Origin: Paenibacillus montanisoli
GTDB lineage: Bacteria > Bacillota > Bacilli > Paenibacillales > Paenibacillaceae
NCBI RefSeq assembly: GCF_003268025.1
Contig: NZ_QLUW01000001.1
Location: forward strand, 620,001 to 684,000
Direction: 5' to 3'
DNA length: 64,000 nt
Positions 1 to 9,532 of this stretch are shown here, piece by piece. Made by a program: the position numbers and the translations under genes. The notes beneath the pieces were generated by a model, which was given only the letters and a program-made list of their open reading frames with translations, had not been told where the DNA came from and did no database searches. Position 1 is the stretch's first letter, and each line of letters starts with the position of its first letter.

Positions 1-1
1 C

Positions 2-436
2 CCGAAAGTCGGCGGCATTGTGCATACGCATTCTCCATGGGCTACAAGCTGGGCGCAAGCGGGGCGGCCGATACCGGCGCTGGGAACGACGCATGCGGAC
101 TATTTTTACGGAGAAATCCCGGTTACCAGAGCGATGACACGCGAGGAAATCGAGAATGGATATGAGCGGGAAACAGGCAATGTGATCGTGGAAACGTTCA
201 AGGAGCTTGATCCGACTCAAGTGCCAAGCGTGCTTGTGAACAGCCATGCGCCATTCAATTGGGGCAAAGACCCTCATGAGGCTGTACATAATGCCGTCGT
301 GCTGGAAGAGGTCGCGAAGATGGCGCTGCATACCTTTGCCCTGAATCCGGGAATCGGACCGATGGATCAGACGCTGCTTGATAAGCATTTTTTACGCAAA
401 CACGGCGCAAGCGCGTACTACGGCCAGACGAAGTAG
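2..436 (+). CDS. araD: L-ribulose-5-phosphate 4-epimerase, 3' part (cut by window edge)
   Basis: AraD interconverts L-ribulose-5-P and D-xylulose-5-P, the last step of L-arabinose catabolism, in the cytoplasm. The frame is open from base 2, so the beginning lies outside the window; about 144 C-terminal residues remain. Visible class II aldolase/AraD landmarks are the metal-binding HTH motif ([18 protein letters not shown]), the [12 protein letters not shown] stretch, the third metal histidine in [10 protein letters not shown], and the typical end [10 protein letters not shown]. It is followed after 21 bp by the kinase gene and then by araA, which gives the order D-B-A on one strand. The truncation comes from the window boundary, not from mutation. 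Confidence 0.95.
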   Translation, partial: PKVGGIVHTHSPWATSWAQAGRPIPALGTTHADYFYGEIPVTRAMTREEIENGYERETGNVIVETFKELDPTQVPSVLVNSHAPFNWGKDPHEAVHNAVVLEEVAKMALHTFALNPGIGPMDQTLLDKHFLRKHGASAYYGQTK

Positions 437-457
437 AATCACAATGGAGGGATACTC

Positions 458-2083
458 GTGAGTCATGACGTGAAAAGCGATATTCAGAACGGCAGAACCG
501 TACTCGGCATCGAATTCGGTTCAACTCGAATCAAAGCAGTGCTTATTGGACCTGATCATACGCCTATCGCATCCGGCAGCCATGACTGGGAGAACAGCTA
601 CGCGAACCATATCTGGACTTATAGCTTAGAGGATATTTGGAAGGGCTTACAAGACAGCTATCAGAAGATGGCAAACGATGTGAAGCGGCAATATGGCGTA
701 ACCCTGCAGACGATCGGAGCGATCGGATTCAGCGGCATGATGCATGGCTATATGGTTTTCGACGAATCCGGCGAACTGCTCACCCCTTTCCGGACATGGC
801 GAAATAATATTACCGAGCAGGCTTCGGAAGCGCTAAGCGGGTTGTTTAACTTCCATATTCCGCAGCGTTGGAGCATCGCGCATCTCTATCAAGCGATCTT
901 AAACCAGGAAGAGCATGTAGCGAAGATTCGTTTCCAGACCACGCTGGCCGGGTACATCCATTGGAAATTGACAGGTCAGAAGGTCATGGGCGTAGGCGAA
1001 GCTTCCGGCGTATTTCCGATCGATATTCATACGAAGAATTATCATGCTTCCATGATGAAGCAGTTCAATGAGTTGATTGCGTCCAAAAACCTTCCTTGGC
1101 AGCTTGAGGATATTCTTCCCGCCGTACTGGTCGCGGGCGAAAGCGCAGGCACCCTTACGATCGAAGGGGCGAAGCTGCTGGATGTTACGGGCGAGCTGCA
1201 AGCTGGCATTCCGCTTTGTCCGCCGGAGGGAGATGCCGGAACGGGCATGGTTGCGACCAATAGCGTTGCGGTACGCACTGGCAATGTGTCCGCCGGAACC
1301 TCCGTATTTGCGATGGTCGTTCTTGAGAAAGAATTGTCCAAAGCCTACGAAGAAATCGATCTCGTCACAACCCCTTCCGGCAACCTCGTAGCGATGGCGC
1401 ATTCCAATAACTGCTCCTCGGATCTGAACGAGTGGGTAGGCTTATTCGGTCAATTCGCCAAGGCGATGGGAATGGAAGCGGATTCGAATCGGTTATATGG
1501 AACGTTATATAACCTGGCACTTCAAGGCGATCCGGATTGCGGCGGATTGTTGGCCTACGGGTACCTGTCGGGTGAGCATATGACGCATTTTGAAGAAGGT
1601 CGTCCTTTGTTCGTGCGTTCCGCGGAAAGCAATTTTAATTTGGCTAATTTCATGCGCGTTCATCTATTTACGGCATTGGGAGCCTTGAGTATCGGCATGG
1701 ATATTCTGCTCAAACAAGAAGCCGTGAAGCTGGACGAAATTTTAGGTCATGGCGGTTTCTTCAAAACCGAGGGCGTAGGGCAAAAGATCATGGCCGGTGC
1801 GCTAAATGTTCCGGTTTCCGTCATGGAAACGGCCGGAGAGGGCGGAGCATGGGGGATTGCCTTGTTGGCCTCTTTCATGATGAACCGGGCGGAGCAAGAA
1901 CCGTTGGAAGAGTATTTGAACAGAAAGGTGTTCGCAGGAAAAGCCGGGGTTTCCGTCCAGCCTGATCCTAAGGACGCTGCAGGTTTCGAAGCTTTCATGA
2001 AGCGCTACACCAAGGGGCTCGCGATCGAAAGAGCCGCAGTAGAATTTCTAAACGAGAACAATAACGGGACGAAAGGGGCATGA
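458..2083 (+). CDS. FGGY-family sugar kinase, probable L-ribulokinase of the xylulokinase-like type
   Basis: 541 aa, GTG start behind a good GGAGG ribosome site. The N-terminal FGGY phosphate-binding motif is [17 protein letters not shown], and the C-terminal ATP-binding part includes the glycine-rich [15 protein letters not shown]. It lies between araD and araA and overlaps araA by 4 bp, so its job should be ATP-dependent phosphorylation of L-ribulose. The sequence does not read like the classical AraB of E. coli or B. subtilis. It looks like the non-orthologous ribulokinase type described as AraK in clostridia and common in Bacteroidetes and Paenibacillus. The kinase fold and operon role are secure; the exact substrate is inferred from context. 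Confidence 0.88.
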   Translation: MSHDVKSDIQNGRTVLGIEFGSTRIKAVLIGPDHTPIASGSHDWENSYANHIWTYSLEDIWKGLQDSYQKMANDVKRQYGVTLQTIGAIGFSGMMHGYMVFDESGELLTPFRTWRNNITEQASEALSGLFNFHIPQRWSIAHLYQAILNQEEHVAKIRFQTTLAGYIHWKLTGQKVMGVGEASGVFPIDIHTKNYHASMMKQFNELIASKNLPWQLEDILPAVLVAGESAGTLTIEGAKLLDVTGELQAGIPLCPPEGDAGTGMVATNSVAVRTGNVSAGTSVFAMVVLEKELSKAYEEIDLVTTPSGNLVAMAHSNNCSSDLNEWVGLFGQFAKAMGMEADSNRLYGTLYNLALQGDPDCGGLLAYGYLSGEHMTHFEEGRPLFVRSAESNFNLANFMRVHLFTALGALSIGMDILLKQEAVKLDEILGHGGFFKTEGVGQKIMAGALNVPVSVMETAGEGGAWGIALLASFMMNRAEQEPLEEYLNRKVFAGKAGVSVQPDPKDAAGFEAFMKRYTKGLAIERAAVEFLNENNNGTKGA

Positions 2084-3567
2084 ACATGTTAAACGTGAAG
2101 CCTTACGAGTTTTGGTTTTTAACCGGGAGCCAGCATCTTTACGGCGTTGAAACCCTTATGGAAGTTGAAGCCCATTCTAAAGAGATGGTAGAAGGGTTGA
2201 ATTTGGATCCGTCCATCTCTTATAAAATTGTTTTCAAGGCGCTTTTAACCACTCCGGAGGATATTCGAAAAACATTGATCGAGGCCAGCAGCAACGAGTT
2301 ATGCGCCGGGGTCATTACGTGGATGCACACATTCTCTCCGTCGAAAATGTGGATTGCGGGCTTGGCGCAGTTAAACAAGCCGCATTTGCATTTCGCAACG
2401 CAGTACAACCGGGAAATTCCATGGAGCACGATCGACATGGATTTCATGAACACGAACCAGGCCGCTCATGGCGATCGCGAGCATGGATTCATCGGGACTC
2501 GAATGGGACGTTCACGCAAAGTCGTATTCGGTCACTGGGAAAATAACGCGGTTCGATCCCAAATTGGCAGCTGGCAAAGAACCGCAGTTGCTTTCAGCGA
2601 GAGCAAGACGTTGAAAGTAGCCCGTTTCGGCGACAATATGAGACAGGTTGCCGTAACGGAAGGCGACAAGGTAGAGGCGGAAATTCGCTTCGGATGGTCG
2701 GTTAACACGTACGGTGTCGGCGATTTGGCTCAGCGAGTAAGAGAGGTTTCGAAGGAAGCGGTCGATGTTCTGGTTGCCCAGTACGAGCAAGAGTACACGT
2801 TGGTGGCGGATACGGAGGAGAAGCGGCAAGCCATTGCGTATCAAGCGCGGCTTGAGCTGGCCATGCGAAGTTTCCTCGAAGAGGGAGGGTTCACCGCGTT
2901 CACCACGACCTTCGAGGACCTGCATGGATTAGAGCAACTGCCTGGCTTGGCTGTTCAACGGTTGATGGCCGATGGTTACGGGTTTGGCGGCGAAGGGGAT
3001 TGGAAAACGGCTTCGCTCGTACGTTTAATGAAAATTATGGCCGACGGCAAAGGTACGTCCTTCATGGAGGATTATACGTATCATCTAGAGCCGGGCAATG
3101 AGCTGGTCTTGGGCGCTCATATGTTGGAAATTTGTCCGACCATTGCGGACGGCAAGCCACGCATTGAGGTCCATCCGCTCGGAATCGGCGGCAAAGCGGA
3201 TCCGGCGCGTATGGTATTCAACGGTCGGAGCGGTTCGGCGATTAATGCGAGCATCATCGATCTTGGCCATCGCTTCCGCCTGCTTGTTAATAAAGTGAAC
3301 GCTGTGGAAGTGGCGGAAGTAATGCCTAAGCTGCCTGTAGCACGGGTACTCTGGCAGGTGCTGCCGAATCTGAAGGATGGCGTCGAGGCGTGGATTTTGG
3401 CCGGCGGGGCGCATCATACCGGATTCTCATATGAGGTTACGACGGAACAAATGGTAGACTTCGCCGAAATGTTCGGCATTGAGGCCGTCGTCATTGACGA
3501 GCGTACGGATCGGATCGGTTTTCCTAATCAGCTTCGTTTAAGCCAATCCGCTTGGAGAAACGGGTAG
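2080..3567 (+). CDS. araA: L-arabinose isomerase
   Basis: 495 aa, the usual family length. It converts L-arabinose to L-ribulose in the cytoplasm, using Mn2+. The metal and catalytic residues are all recognisable: Glu in [12 protein letters not shown], Glu in [10 protein letters not shown], His in [12 protein letters not shown] and His in [12 protein letters not shown]. The start ATG overlaps the kinase stop (ATGA), so translation is coupled. It is the last gene of the araD-kinase-araA operon and is followed by terminator-like hairpins. No regulator is linked on this side. Confidence 0.97.
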   Translation: MNMLNVKPYEFWFLTGSQHLYGVETLMEVEAHSKEMVEGLNLDPSISYKIVFKALLTTPEDIRKTLIEASSNELCAGVITWMHTFSPSKMWIAGLAQLNKPHLHFATQYNREIPWSTIDMDFMNTNQAAHGDREHGFIGTRMGRSRKVVFGHWENNAVRSQIGSWQRTAVAFSESKTLKVARFGDNMRQVAVTEGDKVEAEIRFGWSVNTYGVGDLAQRVREVSKEAVDVLVAQYEQEYTLVADTEEKRQAIAYQARLELAMRSFLEEGGFTAFTTTFEDLHGLEQLPGLAVQRLMADGYGFGGEGDWKTASLVRLMKIMADGKGTSFMEDYTYHLEPGNELVLGAHMLEICPTIADGKPRIEVHPLGIGGKADPARMVFNGRSGSAINASIIDLGHRFRLLVNKVNAVEVAEVMPKLPVARVLWQVLPNLKDGVEAWILAGGAHHTGFSYEVTTEQMVDFAEMFGIEAVVIDERTDRIGFPNQLRLSQSAWRNG

Positions 3568-3622
3568 CCTTAACGAATCAAGTGTTTTGTTCGATCTTCT
3601 ATCTTAACTATTAGGTGACGCG

Positions 3623-3651
3623 GGCCACTCCGAAAGGGGTGGCCTTTGTTT
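3623..3651 (+). terminator. Rho-independent terminator after araA
   Basis: A 9-bp stem (GGCCACTCC with GGGGTGGCC, one G-T pair) closes a GAAA tetraloop and is followed by TTTGTTT. It sits 55 bp after the araA stop. Confidence 0.85.
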
Positions 3652-3725
3652 CGTCCATCTGGGTCAGTCCCATATGATCTCCGCCCGCAATCCGCCTAAT
3701 GGCGAAGGGGAGAAGATAATCAAAG

Positions 3726-3759
3726 GGCTCTTGCATATAAAGCGAGAGCCTATTTTATT
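3726..3759 (+). terminator. Second terminator-like hairpin
   Basis: GGCTCTTGC (3726-3734) pairs with GCGAGAGCC (3742-3750) around an ATATAAA loop, and TATTTTATT follows. It lies at the point where base composition turns AT-rich. Confidence 0.6.
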
Positions 3760-3787
3760 GTAATTTTTCGCTAAAAAAGGAGATCAG

Positions 3788-3928
3788 ATGTATATTCTCG
3801 AACAAGTATTCACAGATAATTTTGGTCCAAAGAGGAGCAGTTTTAGTGAATCAGAAGCTAAGGGATTATTTCAACCAATGTTTAAAACCGCTCGGTTTTA
3901 CTTCATTGGATTCGATCTGAATTTTTAA
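3788..3928 (+). CDS. Small hypothetical ORF (46 aa), possibly a gene remnant
   Basis: 46 codons, ATG start, with AAGGAG five bases upstream. The product begins MYILEQVFTDNFGPK and ends FIGFDLNF. I do not recognise it. The strong ribosome site argues for a real or formerly real start; the short length and position at a composition boundary argue for a truncated remnant. No membrane segment or Cys/His motif is visible. Confidence 0.3.
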   Translation: MYILEQVFTDNFGPKRSSFSESEAKGLFQPMFKTARFYFIGFDLNF

Positions 3929-4392
3929 GTGAATTTGTGCCGTTACTAAAATTATAGGAAAGCGAGGCGGTCAAGTGAAAAAAGGTAATAATATGCTAAT
4001 TTTACGCCGGAATATGGGCCTGTAACAGAATTTCTTAAAGGCCGAAGAAGCAGATATATGATGAATTTCATGGAAAAGGCGTATTATATATAGAATGTTG
4101 CAGATCTTCTGCGCGGTGACTTCAAGCAGAGCGAAATAAGAAAAATGAAAGAGTGTACATAGTATTATTAGCCATAGGTCCAGCTGCAAAGTGGCGGCAA
4201 TACCCATAGTATATTTGTCAAAGTTATGATCATATCTCTTGGTACAGGATATCATTGAGGTTACTTTTCCAAAGTAAACCATGAATGGAATGAAATCCTG
4301 CAAGGCACATCACCAATAAAGGATGTAGTGTATCTTGTGGCCTATTTGCTGAGCATCCACTTAGCTTAAAAGATGAGGTGTAGAATATAAAT

Positions 4393-6660
4393 ATGGACAA
4401 AGAGTACCGGGCTAATAGGAATGAAACGTTCCTTAAGAATTTATTCTCATACTTCTTAATTATCTTTATAAGTATCATAATTAGTACTGTTGCTTATTTT
4501 ATTTCTGTGAAGATCATCCAGGAGGAGATAGATAAAGCACACTATAATTCATTAAATCAAGTTAAGCGAATTGTGGATGACAGACTAAGCGAAGTCAGCA
4601 AACTTTTTCTTCAGATAGGTTTGGATCAAAAAATCCAGATAGCCATGAAATATGGTGCCAGCCTTAAGCCCGGCGAAATCTTCAACTTGGCACAGATACA
4701 AAAGGATTTACTAAAATATAAACTAACAAATCCCATAATTAAAGAGATATATATTTATTTTAGCAATAACGAAATAATATTATACGATAATGGGAAAATT
4801 CCATTGGATGCACTGGATAAAGCTGAATTGTCCAGTAATCCTATTTTAACCAGACAATGGTTGGAAGGAAAGGAAGTTGGGTTTATTCCATATAAGGATA
4901 ATAACTTACAAAATGAAATTGTTTTTATGGAGTCTCTATCCATTCCCAGAAAAAAGAATATGTCAGGAAAATTAATTGTTGTTTTCGATAAGAAGATAAT
5001 AAATCCTTTGATCGAGGGATTAAAATGGATTGATGAAAATGAAATTTTGATTGTTGATAAATATAATAGAGCGTTTCTGTTTGGAGAAAAATACGACTCT
5101 TTTGGTTTAATAAATGAGGAAAACTTCGATAATCTTACATCGACTAATAATAGTAAAGAATACGTCACTTCACATGTCTCATCAAATATTACCCAATGGA
5201 AATATATATCGGTTATACCACGACATATATATTTCGGAAGGGTAAACCAAGTAAAGAATGTAATATATGTATGCCTGTTTTTGTGTTTGCTATTTGGAGG
5301 CTTCGTTGCATATTTCTTTGCGTATAGAAATTATAAACCAATGAATAAATTAATCCAATTTATCAGGAGTGAAATAAAGCATTCTTATACTAGAGAAGAA
5401 AACGAATATGATTTTATAAAAAATGTTTTGGAAAAAGTATTCAAAGAAAAAGAAGTGATTCATGTACAAATCTCAAAACAGCGGGACAAGTTAAGAAACC
5501 AGTTTATGACTAAGTTGGTTAAGGGGAAGCTTCACTTTGACGGGGTTGAGGAAATGCTTGTATTATATGACATTCAGATCTCCAATGATAACTTTTATGT
5601 GGTAATGGTATTTTATGATATTGGTAAGGATGAAGATATGGACAACTTGGATATGGCTAATTTTGTAGTGCATAATATTGCGGAAGAATTGGTAAACGAA
5701 AAATTTCGAAGTTTTTATCTACAAGATGATGACTATAGTATTTGTTTGGTTGATATTGGGAAAGAAGATTTACATGGTTCGGAAAGAGATATAAAAGCTA
5801 TTGTACAACAGATTAAAAAATTCACTCAGGAGAAGTTCGGAATTTCCCTATCTGTTGCTATTAGTCAATATGAAAAAGGTTTTTCTGGCATATCCCAAGC
5901 TTATAAAGAAGCTGTAGAGGTTATGGAATATCATATTTTGATGGGCCGAAGTGAAGTTTTATCGTATAGTGATTTGCAGCGATATAATAATACGAATCAT
6001 CACAATCATTTACTTCATGATGAGCATCAGTTTATCAACTATGTTTTAGTTATGGATTACGATAACGCTAAAAGGGTATTTAATACCATCATACAGGAAT
6101 GGTTCATTAATGATATGCCTTCATTACAACTAGCCAAATGCAGAATGTATAGCATTATTAATTCTCTTATAATTGCCCTGAAAGAACTGAAGAAATCGCA
6201 TGGGGAAGAGTTTATTCAAAATGTTCAGCTTATCGATCGTTTACTACAATGTGAATCTTTAAGTGAGTTGAAACATGAAATTGATGAAATGATGGATCGA
6301 ATCGAGGTGTATTTTAAGAGGGATGATCCTTATAAGAGGGAAGAAATTCATAAAAAGGTTATGTCTTATATCAAAGAGCATTATAGTGTGCAGGAGCTTA
6401 ATGTTTCCAAGATTGCTGATGAATTTCAAATAGACGTACCCTATTTATCAAAGTCTTTTAAGAAAGCAACTGGAATTGGACCTTTAAAGTTTTTGCATAT
6501 GATAAGAATTGATAAGGCTAAGGAGTTATTGGTAAATACGAATACGAACATAAGGGAAATTTCTACTGAGGTAGGATATATAAGTACTGTAAGTTTTACA
6601 AGAGTATTTAAACAATATGAAGGTATTACACCAGGAGCATATAGGAATATCATGAAGTAA
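4393..6660 (+). CDS. Membrane-anchored AraC-family transcriptional regulator
   Basis: 755 aa. A short cytoplasmic N-terminus precedes a membrane helix (about residues 17-40, SYFLIIFISIIISTVAYF), a probable extracytoplasmic Cache-like sensor of about 240 residues, and a second helix (VIYVCLFLCLLFGGFVAYFF, about 290-310). A long linker leads to a C-terminal AraC double helix-turn-helix (about 655-755, including VSKIADEFQIDVPYLSKSFKKATG and IREISTEVGYISTVSFTRVFKQYEGITPGAYR). Such one-component regulators probably sense a sugar outside and control the neighbouring importer; here a binding-protein gene begins 237 bp downstream on the same strand. Codon use is far more AT-rich than in the ara operon or in the genes after 11 kb. 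The ligand is unknown. Confidence 0.88.
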   Translation: MDKEYRANRNETFLKNLFSYFLIIFISIIISTVAYFISVKIIQEEIDKAHYNSLNQVKRIVDDRLSEVSKLFLQIGLDQKIQIAMKYGASLKPGEIFNLAQIQKDLLKYKLTNPIIKEIYIYFSNNEIILYDNGKIPLDALDKAELSSNPILTRQWLEGKEVGFIPYKDNNLQNEIVFMESLSIPRKKNMSGKLIVVFDKKIINPLIEGLKWIDENEILIVDKYNRAFLFGEKYDSFGLINEENFDNLTSTNNSKEYVTSHVSSNITQWKYISVIPRHIYFGRVNQVKNVIYVCLFLCLLFGGFVAYFFAYRNYKPMNKLIQFIRSEIKHSYTREENEYDFIKNVLEKVFKEKEVIHVQISKQRDKLRNQFMTKLVKGKLHFDGVEEMLVLYDIQISNDNFYVVMVFYDIGKDEDMDNLDMANFVVHNIAEELVNEKFRSFYLQDDDYSICLVDIGKEDLHGSERDIKAIVQQIKKFTQEKFGISLSVAISQYEKGFSGISQAYKEAVEVMEYHILMGRSEVLSYSDLQRYNNTNHHNHLLHDEHQFINYVLVMDYDNAKRVFNTIIQEWFINDMPSLQLAKCRMYSIINSLIIALKELKKSHGEEFIQNVQLIDRLLQCESLSELKHEIDEMMDRIEVYFKRDDPYKREEIHKKVMSYIKEHYSVQELNVSKIADEFQIDVPYLSKSFKKATGIGPLKFLHMIRIDKAKELLVNTNTNIREISTEVGYISTVSFTRVFKQYEGITPGAYRNIMK

Positions 6661-6855
6661 TATAGATAAACCCAATGTTTGTGCAGAGGACAAAAATTGT
6701 ATGTTAGCAAGAAATGAATGTAAATTGGATGTATAGAGAGCATTACAAATAATGAAAACCAGTAAAAAGTGTTTGTTTACCATTTTATAAATGAATCGTA
6801 TAGTTTGATTGAAGGCGCCGGTTTCAACGTTTTAAAGTGGTTCAAGAGTTCATTT

Positions 6856-6869
6856 TGAAAGCGGTTACA
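6856..6869 (+). promoter_or_regulatory. CcpA catabolite-response element (cre)
   Basis: TGAAAGCGGTTACA with flanking T and A matches the consensus WTGNAANCGNWNNCAW at every defined position. It lies 28 bp upstream of the binding-protein start, where bound CcpA could block transcription. Confidence 0.75.
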
Positions 6870-6897
6870 AAAAATGTTCTTAAAGGGAGGAAGAAGA

Positions 6898-8505
6898 ATG
6901 TACAAACGTGTACTTGGAATTGTATTGGCAATTGCCCTTATAATTTCAGTCGCAGCATGTTCAAGCTCCGAGGAACCCAAGGATACTACGAAACAAGAAG
7001 CCGAGGATAATACTACGAAACAAGGACCCATCAAGGTTAGCGTGGGACTTCCTGAGATTGTAAACGCTAAGTTCGCACCAGGCGAGGATTATTCCAATAA
7101 TCTTTGGACCAAATTGTTCAAGGAAAAATTCAATATTGATGTGGAAGTGGATTGGGTAACGACTGAGTACGACACAAAGATCAACCTTGCGATTGCATCC
7201 GGCGAATTGCCAGATATGTTCACGGTAAACATAGTACAACTCAACCAGCTTATGGAAGCTGGAATGCTTGAGGATTTAACGAGTTCTTACGAGCAATATG
7301 CCTCACCATCTCTTAAAGAGATGATTGAACCAAACCGGGACATCGTTGAAACTGCCATGCATGATGGTAAGCTAATGGCTATACCCAGACTGCACTATGG
7401 TGATGAAACTTCTACTTCGTTCCTATGGGCAAGAAAAGACTGGTTAGAGGGGAACGGCATTAAAGAAGTCAAAACTATTGAGGATTTTGAGAACATGATG
7501 GAGGCGTTTAAAACGAACAATGGTGCTAAATTCGGTACCATGCTCGATAAAACCCTCGGTGCATTCTTCGAAATGGCTAGTTCATTCCACGCTTATCCCA
7601 AGATCTGGGTGGATGGCCCCGACGGTAAAATCGTCTATGGTGCAACCTTGCCAGAGACGAAAAATGCTCTTGCCAAATGGGCTGAATGGTATAAAAAAGG
7701 CTATATCAATAAGGACTTTGCCACAATGGACAGCGCTGCCATGCTGCGGGATGCATATAATGGAGAAGTCGGTACATATGCACAGCAAAACTGGGCTGGC
7801 TGGCAAGTTGGTGCAGACATGGTTAAGAATGAAGGAGATGGCACCTACTTTGTGTCCATGAACCTGCCCAGTGTAGATAGCGATAAAATCCTTTATCCAA
7901 GACAATTCAGCAACAGCGTATACAGTGTTGTCCGTAAGGGCTATGAACACCCCGAGGTGCTTGTCGAGCTGATAAACACATACATTGATGTTCTGGATGA
8001 CTCCATTGGCAACGGAACCATGACCCTTGAGGAAGTCCTGCCCTTTAACACCAATGACATGCACCATATCACCGGTCCGTTCAAGGTTGAGTTCGCCCAT
8101 TATCAAGACATCAAGGATGTATCTTCTTCGATCATTACAGGTAAAGAGAATCTTGGATCAGGAAACGCGGTGTTGTTCTACAATGAAATCTTGAAGTGGA
8201 AGAATGGGGGAGATTTGGTTGGTTTAGGCCGTTATCTTCAGATGGGTCATGAAACAGCATCACTCGTCCTGGGAATCTCTCATGTTGACAATGATCAAAT
8301 CAAAAAAACCAAGGTATGGGGTGCAATGCCACAGGCCATGCTTGATTACGGTACCACACTCGATGACCTGCTGATTGAGGGTTATACAAAAATTATCATG
8401 GGTGTTGAAGATATCAGCTATTACGATACCTTGATTGAAGCTTGGAGACACGCTGGCGGTAACGAAGTAACGGAAGCCGTCAACAAGATGTACGGAAAGA
8501 AATAA
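6898..8505 (+). CDS. Sugar ABC transporter substrate-binding lipoprotein
   Basis: 535 aa from the ATG behind GGGAGG (6889-6894); a start 24 bp earlier lacks such a site. The signal peptide ends in the lipobox ISVAAC with Cys21, followed by a Ser/Asp/Thr-rich linker. The mature part has the family 1 solute-binding pattern of large LplA-type proteins (GELPDMFTVN near the N-lobe, repeated aromatic residues for sugar stacking). It should sit on the outer face of the membrane and deliver an oligosaccharide to the two permeases that follow. A cre lies in front of it and a 14-bp hairpin behind it. No ATPase gene is nearby; such systems usually share an MsmX-type ATPase. Confidence 0.9.
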   Translation: MYKRVLGIVLAIALIISVAACSSSEEPKDTTKQEAEDNTTKQGPIKVSVGLPEIVNAKFAPGEDYSNNLWTKLFKEKFNIDVEVDWVTTEYDTKINLAIASGELPDMFTVNIVQLNQLMEAGMLEDLTSSYEQYASPSLKEMIEPNRDIVETAMHDGKLMAIPRLHYGDETSTSFLWARKDWLEGNGIKEVKTIEDFENMMEAFKTNNGAKFGTMLDKTLGAFFEMASSFHAYPKIWVDGPDGKIVYGATLPETKNALAKWAEWYKKGYINKDFATMDSAAMLRDAYNGEVGTYAQQNWAGWQVGADMVKNEGDGTYFVSMNLPSVDSDKILYPRQFSNSVYSVVRKGYEHPEVLVELINTYIDVLDDSIGNGTMTLEEVLPFNTNDMHHITGPFKVEFAHYQDIKDVSSSIITGKENLGSGNAVLFYNEILKWKNGGDLVGLGRYLQMGHETASLVLGISHVDNDQIKKTKVWGAMPQAMLDYGTTLDDLLIEGYTKIIMGVEDISYYDTLIEAWRHAGGNEVTEAVNKMYGKK

Positions 8506-8515
8506 TTAAACTGTC

Positions 8516-8553
8516 AGAGATCTCCTTGCGTCATAAGATGCAAGGAGATCTCT
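8516..8553 (+). promoter_or_regulatory. Intercistronic hairpin between binding protein and permease
   Basis: AGAGATCTCCTTGC (8516-8529) pairs perfectly with GCAAGGAGATCTCT (8540-8553) around 10 nt, and CTGT/ACAG extend the stem past one bulged C. There is no T-run after it, so it is more likely an mRNA-stabilising or processing structure than a full terminator. Confidence 0.7.
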
Positions 8554-8588
8554 ACAGTGTAAAGTCCGTATTCTAGGAGGATTCAGCG

Positions 8589-9488
8589 ATGCAATCATTA
8601 CTGTTTACGTTACGTAAGCAATGGCAATATCATGTTTTGTTAATCCCCGCAGTTGTCTTGATATTTATATTCAATTACATCCCTCTATATGGACTTATCA
8701 TTGCATTTCAAAGATACAATCCGTCCATGGGCTTTCAGTCTCCTTGGGTCGGTCTCGACAATTTTACACGTGTGTTTAGCCAGCCCAACTTTGTACAAAC
8801 AATTTGGAACACTTTATTCATAGCAGGGTTCCAAATTATAGGTGGTATCATTGTGCCTGTTGTGTTTTCACTCCTGCTCAACGAGGTGCGTAAAGTTTCG
8901 GCAAAGCGTGTTTTTCAAACCATTATCTATTTGCCTTATTTTCTGTCTTGGGTTATCCTGGCAGGCGTTATGATTGATATTCTAAGTCGTGAGGGGATCA
9001 TGAATACTTTCCTGTCTTTATTTAACATAGGGCCTATTTCATTTTTAGGTGACCCGAAAACATTTCGATGGACGATGATTGTCTCAGAGATATGGAAAAG
9101 CTTTGGTTTCGGAACTGTTATTTTTTTGGCAGCGCTGACCAGTATAGACCCCGGTCTGTATGAATCTGCTATCGTGGACGGGGCAAAACGATGGAAGCAG
9201 ACATGGTACATCACCATTCCTTCGATCATGCCCATAATTGTTCTGATGACCATTCTATCACTGGGAAACTTATTGAACGCTGGTTTTGATCAGATCTACA
9301 ACCTATACTCACCGATCGTTTATTCTACTGGCGATATCATTGACACCTATGTGTACCGTTTGGGTATCCAGCAGGCTCAGTATTCAGTCGGAACGGCGGT
9401 TGGAATGTTCAAGGCCTTGATTGCAGCCTTTATGATTTTGACGTCCTATTATCTTGCTGACAGGTTTGCCGGTTACAGGGTATTATAG
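8589..9488 (+). CDS. Sugar ABC transporter permease, LplB type
   Basis: 299 aa, start behind AGGAGG. Six membrane helices are expected. The N-terminus HVLLIPAVVLIFIFNYIPLYGLIIAFQRYNP is the hallmark of the LplB/YteP permease subfamily. The cytoplasmic coupling loop with the EAA-like motif reads YESAIVDGAKRWKQTWYITIPSIMP. With the next gene it forms the membrane channel for the sugar delivered by the preceding lipoprotein. It shares the AT-rich composition of the island. Confidence 0.92.
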   Translation: MQSLLFTLRKQWQYHVLLIPAVVLIFIFNYIPLYGLIIAFQRYNPSMGFQSPWVGLDNFTRVFSQPNFVQTIWNTLFIAGFQIIGGIIVPVVFSLLLNEVRKVSAKRVFQTIIYLPYFLSWVILAGVMIDILSREGIMNTFLSLFNIGPISFLGDPKTFRWTMIVSEIWKSFGFGTVIFLAALTSIDPGLYESAIVDGAKRWKQTWYITIPSIMPIIVLMTILSLGNLLNAGFDQIYNLYSPIVYSTGDIIDTYVYRLGIQQAQYSVGTAVGMFKALIAAFMILTSYYLADRFAGYRVL

Positions 9489-9532
9489 TTGTTTGTCTAT
9501 TCATAGGATTTTGAAAAGAGGGGATTTAAGTC

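Larger units (their letters stand above)
3568..4392. other. Gene-poor 825-bp stretch, probable left edge of an AT-rich island
   Basis: Two hairpins (3623-3651 and 3726-3759) come first, then AT-rich sequence without a long convincing gene. The frame read from 4220 contains IISLGTGYH, then a TGA, then about 35 further open codons. SLGTG recalls patatin-like phospholipases, so this may be a decayed gene tail, but too little is left to claim it. The antisense frame across this stretch has no ribosome site and is taken as a shadow. Confidence 0.4.

Noticed and set aside
3971-4303. Minus-strand 110-codon frame in the AT-rich gap
   Set aside because: No ribosome site, no recognised motif; the plus strand shows a decayed frame with a more protein-like sequence.
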